64,000 nucleotides of DNA from DATCMU01 sp036563245. GTDB lineage: Bacteria > Pseudomonadota > Alphaproteobacteria > Rhizobiales > Devosiaceae. The stretch is taken from contig DATCMU010000042.1 of NCBI GenBank assembly GCA_036563245.1, positions 24,060 through 88,059 of the forward strand. Reading direction: 5' to 3'. The position numbers were made by a program, and so were the translations under genes. Below the pieces are notes generated by a model. It worked only from the letters and a program-made list of their open reading frames with translations. It was not told where the DNA came from and ran no database searches. Shown piece after piece: positions 1 to 6,955 of the stretch (position 1 is its first letter; each line of letters opens with the position of its first letter).

Positions 1-142
1 CCACCGCACGGATATTCGCGTTCTGTGAAGGCGTTCGCTGAGGTCCGTAAACTCGCGATCACGGGCAATTGAGGGCAATTGCTTTGCCTTTCAGCGGTCG
101 GCGGGCCCATGTTCGGGCCATGAGGAAAACTGGAGAAATGCC
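1..142. other. Window edge and msrP leader
   Basis: No gene can be supported here. Frame 1 on the plus strand is open from the window edge to a TGA at 70-72 (23 codons) and could be the 3' tail of an upstream gene, but the residues match no family I recognise. The rest is the leader of the following gene, with a GGAG ribosome site at about 131-134. Confidence 0.2.
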
Positions 143-1132
143 ATGCTGACGAGGTCCCGGCCGAGCTGGTTTCTGCCCGAAAGCGCGGCAACGCCCGAGG
201 GTGTCTATCTCAATCGCCGCAAACTGATGAAGGGGCTCGCCGGCGCGGCCGTGCTGCCGGCAATCGGCGGGTTCGCGGCTCCGGCCCTGGCGGCAACCGA
301 GCGCGCCATGCTGACCGGCGCACTCGACAAGGCCTATACCGAGGGTGGACCGCACAGGCCGCTGACGCCCGAAGAGATGAACCTGCACTACAACAATTTC
401 TATGAGTTCGGCTCGCAAAAGGCGATCTACGACGAAGCGGAGCGCTCGCTCAAGCCGCGTCCGTGGACGATCAGTATCGAGGGGATGGTGGACAAGCCGC
501 TGACCCTCGACGTGGACGCGCTGATCAAGAAGATGACGCTTGAAGAGCGGGTCTACCGGCATCGCTGCGTCGAGGCGTGGTCAATGGTCGTGCCCTGGGT
601 CGGGTTTCCCTTGAGCAAGCTCGTCGATATGGCCCAGCCGATGTCCTCGGCGAAATATCTTGAGATGCAGACGTTCAACGATCCGGGCATGGCTTCGGGC
701 ATTCGCACCCAACCCTGGTACCCGTGGCCCTATGTAGAGGGCCTGACGATGGCAGAAGCCACAAACGACCTTCCGTTTGTGGCGGTGGGCGCCTACGGCA
801 AGGTGCTGGCCAACCAGATGGGTGCCCCGATCCGGTTGCACCTGCCCTGGAAGTACGGGTTCAAGTCGATCAAGTCGATCGTGCGCTTCACCTTCACCGA
901 CAAGCGCCCGGTGGGATTCTGGGAAGAGATTTCCAAACAGAGCGGCAATACCGAATACGGCTTCTGGGCGAACGTAAACCCCAAGGTTGCCCATCCACGC
1001 TGGAGCCAGGCGAACGAGCGCGTGCTGTCCACCGGCGAGACAATTCCGACCGAGCTGTTCAACGGATATGGCGAGCAGGTGGCCTCGCTTTATGCCGGCA
1101 TGGGCGATCTAGGCGACATGCTCTACCGCTGA
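143..1132 (+). CDS. msrP: Protein-methionine-sulfoxide reductase catalytic subunit MsrP (YedY)
   Basis: Periplasmic molybdopterin enzyme that reduces methionine sulfoxide in exported proteins, normally with electrons from the membrane haem protein MsrQ. The 329-aa length fits the family. A twin-arginine signal is visible (NRRKLMKG at about residues 24-31, then a hydrophobic stretch ending APALA), as expected for a folded cofactor enzyme. The molybdenum-ligating cysteine lies in YRHRCVEAW (Cys142). The start is supported by GGAG 8 nt upstream. No msrQ follows; the next 950 nt on this side are non-coding. An imperfect terminator follows the stop. Confidence 0.95.
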   Translation: MLTRSRPSWFLPESAATPEGVYLNRRKLMKGLAGAAVLPAIGGFAAPALAATERAMLTGALDKAYTEGGPHRPLTPEEMNLHYNNFYEFGSQKAIYDEAERSLKPRPWTISIEGMVDKPLTLDVDALIKKMTLEERVYRHRCVEAWSMVVPWVGFPLSKLVDMAQPMSSAKYLEMQTFNDPGMASGIRTQPWYPWPYVEGLTMAEATNDLPFVAVGAYGKVLANQMGAPIRLHLPWKYGFKSIKSIVRFTFTDKRPVGFWEEISKQSGNTEYGFWANVNPKVAHPRWSQANERVLSTGETIPTELFNGYGEQVASLYAGMGDLGDMLYR

Positions 1133-1149
1133 TCCTGCCCGGATTTCCC

Positions 1150-1195
1150 TCGCCTGGGCCCCGCTCGGTTTTCGCCGCGCGGGCCTTTTGCTTTC
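1150..1195 (+). terminator. Probable intrinsic terminator of msrP
   Basis: An imperfect GC-rich stem (GGCCC pairing with GGGCC, with a further GC step inside) is followed by TTTTGCTTTC, directly after the msrP stop. Confidence 0.5.
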
Positions 1196-1206
1196 GGCGT
1201 TGCGGC

Positions 1207-1370
1207 GGAAAATGAAAAGGCCCCGTCCGAGGGGATGGACGAGGCCTTGAGACCAGCTGGCAAAACCGACCGGCCTTTTGCTGCGGCGCCGTCAGAGGGA
1301 GGAGGAGAAGCCGGCGCCGTCGATGTGGCGGAATATGCCGACAGAATCGGCCGGGGACAAATATCGATTG
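1207..1370 (-). ncRNA. Anti-Shine-Dalgarno small RNA, unit 1
   Basis: Read on the minus strand, a hairpin with arms GGCGCCG/CGGCGCC (1285-1318) shows CTCCTCCTCCC in its loop. It is followed by an intrinsic terminator at 1217-1248 (AAGGCCTCGTCC ... GGACGGGGCCTT, then TTTTCATTTT). Hairpin loops carrying CCUCCUCCC define the alphaproteobacterial anti-SD sRNA families (CcsR or cuckoo RNAs of Rhodobacter, alpha-r7/alpha-r14-type RNAs of rhizobia), thought to act on ribosome binding sites or as Hfq-bound regulators. The 5' end is not defined by sequence; I placed it before a degenerate copy of the GCGCATGGC element at about 1380. Confidence 0.7.
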
Positions 1371-1404
1371 CGAAGGTCTGCCATGCGCCCGGTGCAAGGC
1401 AGGC

Positions 1405-1656
1405 GCAAAAAAAAGGCTCCACCCGCCGAAGCGAAGTGGAGCCCATTGATCGAAGGCCGAAGCCTTAATCCAGTGTGAGGCAGGGAACGTGGGAGGAGGA
1501 TACGTTGCCTGCCTTTTTGGACCTGCAGCGTGGGAGGAGGATACGCTGCCGATCCGGGTGTCCACGAACCGGGGCCGAGGGAGGAGGAGACGGCGCGGGT
1601 CCGAAAGACAGGTTGAATATGTGCCCCGTGACGGATTCCAGCAAGGTGCCCGCAGG
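1405..1656 (-). ncRNA. Anti-Shine-Dalgarno small RNA, unit 2 (three aSD loops)
   Basis: On the minus strand this unit shows, in order: a short GCCG/CGGC stem with CTCCTCCTCCCT in the loop (1574-1594); a perfect 7-bp GCAGCGT/ACGCTGC stem with loop ATCCTCCTCCC (1525-1549); a longer stem of GGCAGG plus AACGT with the same loop ATCCTCCTCCC (1479-1513); a UUCG-tetraloop hairpin (1453-1466); and a terminator with stem GGGCTCCAC/GTGGAGCC and eight T (1407-1443). Three identical anti-SD loops in one RNA resembles the rhizobial alpha-r14 (NfeR1-like) layout. The 5' end is inferred from the conserved palindromic element at 1658-1680. Confidence 0.75.
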
Positions 1657-1657
1657 A

Positions 1658-1680
1658 ATGCCAGCCATGCGCTCAGCGCA
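1658..1680 (-). repeat. Palindromic 23-nt element, copy 1
   Basis: Contains ATGCCAGCC followed by the palindrome TGCGCTSAGCGCA. It differs from the copy at 1900-1922 only at the central base. It stands just upstream (minus strand) of sRNA unit 2. Confidence 0.8.
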
Positions 1681-1699
1681 AGGGAATTGATCGATTGAT

Positions 1700-1898
1700 C
1701 AAAAAAGTGCCGCGCACATTCCTGTGCGTGGGCCAAAAAAAATGCGGCCGCGCTCGAGGGGTGAGCGAGGCCGCAGTTCAAGGGGCAAGCCCCTTGCAAG
1801 GAGGGAACAGCAAACGAGCGCAAAGGGAGGAGGGAAACGCTCGCTGCAGCGAGGGTGGATATAGGAGGGTGCTCGGCATGCAGCAACCCGGCTGCGGG
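1700..1898 (-). ncRNA. Anti-Shine-Dalgarno small RNA, unit 3
   Basis: On the minus strand: a stem CGAGCG/CGCTCG flanked by further pairing, with TTTCCCTCCTCCCTTTG in the loop (1815-1843); a perfect 8-bp hairpin CAAGGGGC/GCCCCTTG (1779-1796); a strong terminator with stem GCGGCCTCGCTC/GAGCGCGGCCGC and eight T (1735-1774); and 30 nt further a second small hairpin followed by six T (1701-1733), so two terminators in tandem. It lies directly downstream of the second copy of the palindromic 23-nt element (1900-1922). Its internal order matches units 1 and 2, which points to tandem duplication. Confidence 0.75.
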
Positions 1899-1899
1899 T

Positions 1900-1922
1900 A
1901 TGCCAGCCATGCGCTGAGCGCA
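1900..1922 (-). repeat. Palindromic 23-nt element, copy 2
   Basis: Matches the copy at 1658-1680 in 22 of 23 positions, and stands just upstream of sRNA unit 3. A weaker third copy (GCGCATGGCAGAC on the minus strand, about 1375-1388) precedes unit 1. Confidence 0.8.
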
Positions 1923-1974
1923 TAGCTGAATTTCGAAGGGGAAGGCGGAGCCAGCCAGCGGTCAACTGATTGAA

Positions 1975-2000
1975 AAATAGTATATAATTGCACTTTCAAG
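1975..2000 (-). promoter_or_regulatory. Candidate RpoH-type promoter for the sRNA cluster
   Basis: On the minus strand CTTGAAA (1994-2000) is followed after 13 nt by CTATTT (1975-1980). This resembles the alphaproteobacterial heat-shock sigma pattern more than sigma-70, whose 17-nt spacing is not available here. Rhodobacter CcsR RNAs are known to be RpoH-dependent, which fits, but the call rests on pattern alone. Confidence 0.35.
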
Positions 2001-2092
2001 AATTGCCCGCCGACGCCTGGACGCGGCCAGCATGCCGCAGCGCGGCGATGTGTGGCGGGTTTGCATCGGCCGGGCGCGCCGAGCCGTCCGGA

Positions 2093-2653
2093 TCATCGCA
2101 CCGGCTGATAGCGCAGGAAGACCATGCCGTTCGAGAAGCGGCGCATATCGGCCAGGCCGAGCTGCAGGAACAGGCCGGCCGGCAATCCGGGCTTGCCCCC
2201 GCCGACCAGCACCGGTGCGACAATCAAACGGATTTCATCGACAAGGTTGGCGGCCAGGGCCTGTGCCGCGAGTTGGGCGCCGCCGATCCCCAGGTCGCGG
2301 GATGCGCCTCGGACGAGATCGCGCACGGCCTCGGGATCGAATTGGCGCTCGATACGTGTGCGGGCCGTATCGACGCCTCTCAGGGACGAGGAGAACACGA
2401 TCTTGTCGGCGCCCGTCCAGATGCGGGCATAGTCGCGGATGACCGGCGGATCTTCGGGTTCGCGGCCGATGGATTCCCAAACCCGCATGACCTCGAACAT
2501 GCGCCGCCCCAACAGGTATGTGCCGATCGGGCGTTCGAGGTCGTTGACGAACCCGTGGACCTCCTCGTCCGGCCTGGCCCAGTCGAAGCGGTTGTCCAGA
2601 TCGGCGATGAAGCCGTCCAGCGAGACGATCGAAGTATAGATCAGTCTTGCCAT
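2093..2653 (-). CDS. Dihydrofolate reductase family protein (RibD C-terminal domain)
   Basis: A 186-aa protein of the RibD_C/DHFR-like fold that binds NADPH; most relatives have unknown substrates. The N-terminus MARLIYTSIVSLDGF is the family hallmark and fixes the start 21 codons inside the longer open frame. LLGRRMFEVM and LVGGGKPG are the other recognisable motifs. It lies 31 nt downstream of the lsrB-like gene on the same strand, so the two are probably cotranscribed. It is not the folA or ribD housekeeping enzyme: the deaminase half and folate-site residues are absent. Confidence 0.85.
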   Translation of the reverse strand: MARLIYTSIVSLDGFIADLDNRFDWARPDEEVHGFVNDLERPIGTYLLGRRMFEVMRVWESIGREPEDPPVIRDYARIWTGADKIVFSSSLRGVDTARTRIERQFDPEAVRDLVRGASRDLGIGGAQLAAQALAANLVDEIRLIVAPVLVGGGKPGLPAGLFLQLGLADMRRFSNGMVFLRYQPVR

Positions 2654-2684
2654 GCGAGGCGGCTTTCCGAGGCGCGAAGGGGAC

Positions 2685-3578
2685 TCAGTAGGACCACTCG
2701 CGGGCCTTGCCGACAAGGAAGTCGCGGAACACGCCGACGCGCTTGGAGCTTTTCAATGCCGGTGGATAGACGAAATAGGTGTCGAATTGCGGCAATTCGA
2801 TCTCGGGCAGGATCTTGACCAGGTTAGGCTCCTCCTCGGTGATGTAGTCGGGAAGCATGGCGATGCCTATCCCCTGTCGGGTTGCCTGCATCTGGCCGTA
2901 GATCGCATTGACCTTGAGGATGGACCTGCGCGGACTACCGTCCGGCCGGCCGAGCCTTTCGAGGTGATTCACTTCACCCAGGTAGGAGGGCACCGGCTCG
3001 CCGAAGGTGATGATGCGGTGGTTGTCGAGGTCCTCGATCGAGGACGGCTCGCCATACTCCTTGAGGTAGGAGCGCGCCGCGTAGATGTGGAAGTGCACGG
3101 TGAACAGCTTGCGCTGGATCATCTCGGACTGGTTGGGCCGATGCAGCCGGATCGCCACATCCGCCTCGCGCATGGCCAGGTCCAGCTCGGCGTCGTTGAG
3201 TTTCATCTCGAGCTGGATGGTGGGATAGAGGTTGACGAATTCGTGGATGCGCGAGGTCAGCCATGTCGAACCGAAGCCCACCGTGGTGGTGATCAGCAAT
3301 GGGCCGGTCGGTATGTCCTGGCTCTCGGTCATCTGGGCCTGCACCGACTGCAGTTCCCAGGCCATGCGATGGGCGGTGCGGAACAATTGCTCGCCGACCT
3401 CGGTGAGGACCAGGCCGCGCGCATGGCGGATGAACAGCTTGAGGGACAGGTCCTCCTCGAGGGCGGAAATCTGGCGCGACACGGCAGACTGGCTCATGCC
3501 CAGCCGCTCGGCTGCGTGGGTGAAGCTGCCGCATTCCGCCGCGACATGGAATATGCGCAGCTTGTCCCAATCGAGCAT
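2685..3578 (-). CDS. lsrB: LysR-family transcriptional regulator, LsrB/VtlR type
   Basis: A 297-aa LysR regulator with an N-terminal winged helix-turn-helix (MLDWDKLRIFHVAAECGSF; SQSAVSRQISALEEDL) and a C-terminal effector domain. The N-terminus and the position just downstream of trxB match LsrB of Sinorhizobium and VtlR of Brucella. Those are known to govern redox balance, envelope genes and AbcR-type small RNAs. The start chosen (3578) gives the conserved MLDWDKLR; an upstream ATG at 3653 would add 25 non-conserved residues. The 217-nt gap from trxB could hold its own promoter. Confidence 0.8.
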   Translation of the reverse strand: MLDWDKLRIFHVAAECGSFTHAAERLGMSQSAVSRQISALEEDLSLKLFIRHARGLVLTEVGEQLFRTAHRMAWELQSVQAQMTESQDIPTGPLLITTTVGFGSTWLTSRIHEFVNLYPTIQLEMKLNDAELDLAMREADVAIRLHRPNQSEMIQRKLFTVHFHIYAARSYLKEYGEPSSIEDLDNHRIITFGEPVPSYLGEVNHLERLGRPDGSPRRSILKVNAIYGQMQATRQGIGIAMLPDYITEEEPNLVKILPEIELPQFDTYFVYPPALKSSKRVGVFRDFLVGKAREWSY

Positions 3579-3795
3579 GGCCGACTCCCCTCCTGGCCGG
3601 TTGGCGCCGGGTGTTGCCCCGGCACACGAACCGTATACTTTCGGGCGCGCCACACCGCGATCCGGGCCGGCAGCCGCAACAGGTTCAGGTTGAATTAGGA
3701 CAGATCGAAGGCCAATGGAACCTCCGATCTGTCCGCTTCAGCCCGTTTTCCCGCGGTCTTGCCGCCTTTTCAGGCCGGCACGCGGATACGAACGC

Positions 3796-4749
3796 CTATT
3801 CCGCCGCCTCGGCCATTTCCACGCTGGCAAGGAAACGCTCCGCCTCCAGCGCGGCCATGCAGCCCATGCCGGCAGCGGTGACCGCCTGGCGATACACGTC
3901 GTCGGTCACGTCGCCCGCGGCGAAGACGCCGGGAACATCCGTAGCCGTGGAATCCGGCGCGGTGACCAGGTAGCCGCCGCGCTTTGTCTTGAGCTTGCCC
4001 TCGAACAGGGCCGTGGCCGGTGCGTGGCCGATGGCGATGAATACGCCGTCGACATCAAGCTGGTCGAGTTCGCCGGTGCGGGTGTCGCGCAGGCGTACCC
4101 CGGTGACCGAGAGCGGAAATTCCTCCGTGCCCAGGATCTCGTCGATCTCGGCGTTCCAGCGCACTTCGACCTTGGGGTTGTTGAACAGGCGCTGCTGCAG
4201 GATGCGCTCGGCACGGAATTCGTCGCGGCGGTGCACCACGATCACCTTCTTGGCGAAGTTGGTGAGGAACAGCGCCTCCTCGACGGCGGTATTGCCGCCG
4301 CCGACCACGACCACCGTCTTGTCGCGGTAAAAGAAGCCGTCGCAGGTCGCGCAGGCCGAAACGCCGAAGCCCTGCAGGCGCTTCTCGGAAGGAATGCCCA
4401 GCCACTTGGCCTGGGCGCCGGTGGCGATGATGAGGGCATCGGCCGTGTATGTGTCGCCGCTGTCCCCGGTTAGACGGAAGGGGCGCTCGCTGAGATCGAC
4501 ATCGGTGATGACGTCGTTGATGACGCGGGCGCCGACATGTTCGGCCTGCGCCTTCATCTGCTGCATGAGCCATGGGCCCTGGATGACATCGGCGAAACCG
4601 GGATAGTTCTCGACGTCGGTGGTGATGGTGAGTTGGCCGCCGGGCTGTATCCCCTCGATGACGAGAGGTTCGAGCATGGCGCGCGCCGCGTAGACGGCGG
4701 CGGTGTATCCGGCCGGCCCGGACCCGATGATGATGACTTTCTCGTGCAT
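3796..4749 (-). CDS. trxB: Thioredoxin-disulfide reductase
   Basis: FAD/NADPH enzyme of 317 aa that keeps thioredoxin reduced in the cytoplasm. The FAD-binding IIGSGPAGYTAA motif starts at residue 8. The redox-active CATC disulfide is at Cys133 and Cys136 followed by DGFFYR, the NADPH motif VVVGGGNTAVEEA follows, and the C-terminal FAD motif is VFAAGDVTDD. The start at 4749 gives MHEKVIIIGSG; the longer open frame adds 27 residues with no conservation. It heads the trxB-lsrB-RibD-like group. Confidence 0.96.
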   Translation of the reverse strand: MHEKVIIIGSGPAGYTAAVYAARAMLEPLVIEGIQPGGQLTITTDVENYPGFADVIQGPWLMQQMKAQAEHVGARVINDVITDVDLSERPFRLTGDSGDTYTADALIIATGAQAKWLGIPSEKRLQGFGVSACATCDGFFYRDKTVVVVGGGNTAVEEALFLTNFAKKVIVVHRRDEFRAERILQQRLFNNPKVEVRWNAEIDEILGTEEFPLSVTGVRLRDTRTGELDQLDVDGVFIAIGHAPATALFEGKLKTKRGGYLVTAPDSTATDVPGVFAAGDVTDDVYRQAVTAAGMGCMAALEAERFLASVEMAEAAE

Positions 4750-5033
4750 GAGATGCACTCCTGAATTGGTCGAAACGATTCCCGGCTTAGATAGGGTCGG
4801 TCCCCCCAAGAGTGCAAGCAGGCGCGGCAATTGGTCAAATCCGGAAATCGCCGGCGTTGCCAGGGCCTGTCAAAAGCTGGGGACAAAGGCCTCTGATGTG
4901 CCCACGGGGCGCCGTGGGGCAACAAGGCGCTTGCATGGTGGTCGCGGCGTTGATTCCATGCCGGCGATGCCGCAAAGTGCGGGCCGTTTCATTCGTCAAT
5001 CGCCCGCATGCGCGGGCAGCCAGGGTCCACGAC

Positions 5034-5648
5034 ATGCTGAATATCGACGCTTTCAGGCACATTCCCTTGAGCACCGAGCCCTATGAGCACGTGATCGTGC
5101 CCGACTTTCTGGCGCCCGGAGCGCTCGAGGCCATCAATGCCGATTTCCCCGACGTGCCCGGGCCCGGCTCTCACCCGCCCTCGGCGCTGACAATCGGCCC
5201 GACCTTCCAGAAGCTGCTCGACGAGATGGATGGGCCCGCGTTCCGCGAAGCGGTGGAGGAAAAGTTCGGGCTCGACCTGTCGCAGCGGCCCACCATGTAC
5301 ACCGTGCGCGGTTTCTGCCGGGCCAAGGACGGCAAGATCCATACCGATACCGAATCCAAGATCATTACGGTGCTGCTCTATCTCAACGACAGGAGCTGGG
5401 ACAGTTCGGGGGGACGGTTGCGGCTGCTGCGCTCGGGCACGGACCTTGAGGATTACGCAACCGAGATCGAGCCGAAAGGCGGAACGCTTCTGGTGTTCAG
5501 GCGTTCGGACAGGTCCTGGCACGGGCACCACTCATATGAGGGGCCGCGGCGCGCCATCCAGATGAACTGGGTGGATTCGAACTGGACGCGGATGACCGAA
5601 CAGATGCGCCACAAGCTCTCGACCGTGCGCAAGCGGGTCGGGTTGTAG
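5034..5648 (+). CDS. 2OG-Fe(II) oxygenase family protein
   Basis: A 204-aa protein with the double-stranded beta-helix iron site: HTD (His103, Asp105) and a distal histidine in RSWHGHHSYEG (about His163), with a following arginine in PRRAIQMNW for 2-oxoglutarate. The substrate cannot be told from the sequence. The start MLNIDAFRHIPL was chosen because family homology begins there; the upstream 74 codons in frame look random. It is transcribed divergently from trxB. Confidence 0.8.
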   Translation: MLNIDAFRHIPLSTEPYEHVIVPDFLAPGALEAINADFPDVPGPGSHPPSALTIGPTFQKLLDEMDGPAFREAVEEKFGLDLSQRPTMYTVRGFCRAKDGKIHTDTESKIITVLLYLNDRSWDSSGGRLRLLRSGTDLEDYATEIEPKGGTLLVFRRSDRSWHGHHSYEGPRRAIQMNWVDSNWTRMTEQMRHKLSTVRKRVGL

Positions 5649-5683
5649 CCCACGCCCAGGAGAAGCGGCCGGTCCGCGGCGAT

Positions 5684-5705
5684 GGCCGGCGCTTTTGCGC
5701 CGGCC
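5684..5705. other. Perfect 9-bp hairpin between converging genes
   Basis: GGCCGGCGC, loop TTTT, GCGCCGGCC. It sits between the stops of the oxygenase gene and greA. It lacks a T-run on either side, so it is not a standard intrinsic terminator but may still end or protect both messages. Confidence 0.5.
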
Positions 5706-5716
5706 ACCGTGGGTAA

Positions 5717-6190
5717 TCAGTTGTAGCGGATTTCGAGGATCTCGTAGGAACGCGAGCCGCCGGGCGCCGAGACCTCGAAGCTGTCGCCGACTTCCTTGCC
5801 GATCATGGCGCGCGAGATGGGCGAGGAAATCGAGATCCGGCCCGCACTCGCGTCCGCCTCCGGATCGCCCACGATCTGATAGGTCTTTTCCTGGTCGGTA
5901 TCCTCGTCCACGAAGGTCACCGTGGCGCCGAATTTCACCGTGGAGCCGGAGATCTTCTTCACGTCGATCACGTCGGCAAGGGCCAGGATCGATTCGAGCT
6001 CCTGGATGCGGCCTTCGTTCAGGCTCTGCTGCTCCTTGGCCGCGTGATATTCGGCGTTTTCGGACAGGTCGCCATGCGCACGGGCTTCGGAGATGGCCGC
6101 GATGATGCGCGGTCGCTCCTCGGCCACGCGGCGGCGATGCTCCTCGGTGAGCGCGGCGTGTCCGCTCGCAGTCATCGGGATCTTGTCCAT
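5717..6190 (-). CDS. greA: Transcription elongation factor GreA
   Basis: A 157-aa protein that stimulates transcript cleavage in backtracked RNA polymerase. The N-terminal coiled coil is complete, with acidic tip motif SEARAHGDLSENAEYHAAKE, and the C-terminal FKBP-like domain ends in ISRAMIGKEVGD and SYEILEIRY. In rhizobia greA sits beside carB and trxB; here carB is 9 kb away, so the neighbourhood is kept only loosely. Confidence 0.96.
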   Translation of the reverse strand: MDKIPMTASGHAALTEEHRRRVAEERPRIIAAISEARAHGDLSENAEYHAAKEQQSLNEGRIQELESILALADVIDVKKISGSTVKFGATVTFVDEDTDQEKTYQIVGDPEADASAGRISISSPISRAMIGKEVGDSFEVSAPGGSRSYEILEIRYN

Positions 6191-6446
6191 TTAGTCCTCC
6201 GTAATGCGACGTCAGCCGACAGGATGGCCGGGAGAAATCCAGCCTTCAAAGATCAGCGACTTCGGGAAATCAGTCGTCAGGTTGCTATCGAAAATCGCGT
6301 TGGTCAAGCCATTGTGTCATGCGCTGCGTCCGACGGATCGCGCGATGGCTCGATCCCGCTATCCTTCAAGTCTGCCCGGTGTGAACCGGTCGCCGCTTCG
6401 CATGAAAATGCCGGGTTGAGCCGACAAGCTGTCGCACAAACTGAAA
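6191..6446. other. Intergenic stretch without a recognised gene
   Basis: Upstream of greA and downstream of cspA (both minus strand). I see no conserved reading frame or tRNA. It must hold the greA promoter, which I could not place with confidence. Confidence 0.4.
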
Positions 6447-6474
6447 GGGCGCAGCGACCGAGGCCGCTGCGCCC
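6444..6474 (-). terminator. Probable terminator of the cold-shock gene
   Basis: A 10-bp stem GGGCGCAGCG/CGCTGCGCCC (6447-6474) is followed on the minus strand by TTTCAGTTT. The T-run is weak but the stem is perfect and lies 30 nt past the stop. Confidence 0.6.
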
Positions 6475-6504
6475 GTTTGTGTGTGGGCTTTGGCCCCTCC
6501 GGCG

Positions 6505-6717
6505 TCAGGAAGCCGGGGTCAGGTTGTCGGCAGCGGACTTGCCGGTGCGCTTGTCCTTCACGATCTCGTAGTTGACCTTCTGGCCCTCATCGAGACCCTG
6601 CATGCCTGAGCGCTGCACGGCAGAGATATGCACAAACACATCGGCCCCGCCCTCATCCGGCTGGATGAAGCCGTAACCTTTTTGCCCGTTAAACCATTTG
6701 ACAGTTCCGGTCGCCAT
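6505..6717 (-). CDS. Cold-shock protein, CspA family
   Basis: A 70-aa single OB-fold RNA chaperone. RNP1 (KGYGFI, residues 13-18) and RNP2 (VFVHI, 27-31) are intact, with the opening MATGTVKWFNGQ typical of alphaproteobacterial Csp proteins. The message has an inferred 140-nt leader with two copies of a 13-nt palindromic block, one covering the ribosome site, which suggests control at the RNA level as in other csp genes. Confidence 0.95.
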   Translation of the reverse strand: MATGTVKWFNGQKGYGFIQPDEGGADVFVHISAVQRSGMQGLDEGQKVNYEIVKDKRTGKSAADNLTPAS

Positions 6718-6856
6718 TTCGAAGTCCTTCGCAAGCTGGCATTCTATGATCTGGCCCCTCGTGGGCCGTGATCGGTCTCAATCGAGATATTGGTTAGTGA
6801 CGTCAGCAGGCGCGAAGTCCTTCGCCCGGCCATTTCGGTCGGCCACAATATTCGAC
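6718..6856 (-). promoter_or_regulatory. Long structured leader of the cold-shock gene
   Basis: The 13-mer CGAAGTCCTTCGC (plus-strand reading) occurs exactly at 6720-6732 and 6813-6825. It is self-complementary apart from the centre, so each copy can fold alone or the distal copy can pair with the one over the ribosome site (GAAGGAC just before the ATG). Confidence 0.5.
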
Positions 6857-6861
6857 TGCAA

Positions 6862-6891
6862 TATATAAACCGAATTTTTCACAGGTTTCAA
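6862..6891 (-). promoter_or_regulatory. Candidate sigma-70 promoter of the cold-shock gene
   Basis: Minus strand TTGAAA (6886-6891), 18 nt, TATATA (6862-6867), or 17 nt to TTATAT. Predicts a start near 6856. Confidence 0.5.
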
Positions 6892-6955
6892 GATATCGTG
6901 ATCGCGCGCGCCGTTGTGCCCACCCCGCCGCGTTTCCAGACGGGGGACAGGCCGC

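Noticed and set aside
1297..1833. Repeated GGGAGGAGG motifs as a CRISPR array
   Set aside because: Motifs are 9 nt, spacing is irregular (about 33 to 246 nt) and each sits in its own hairpin loop.
1059..1910. A 283-codon open frame on the minus strand through the sRNA cluster
   Set aside because: Its translation is proline/arginine/serine-rich with no conserved motif, and it crosses three intrinsic terminators and all five anti-SD hairpins. Openness is explained by high GC content.
5684..5705. Hairpin as an intrinsic terminator
   Set aside because: The stem is perfect but the T-tract is in the loop, not after the stem; kept only as an unassigned hairpin.
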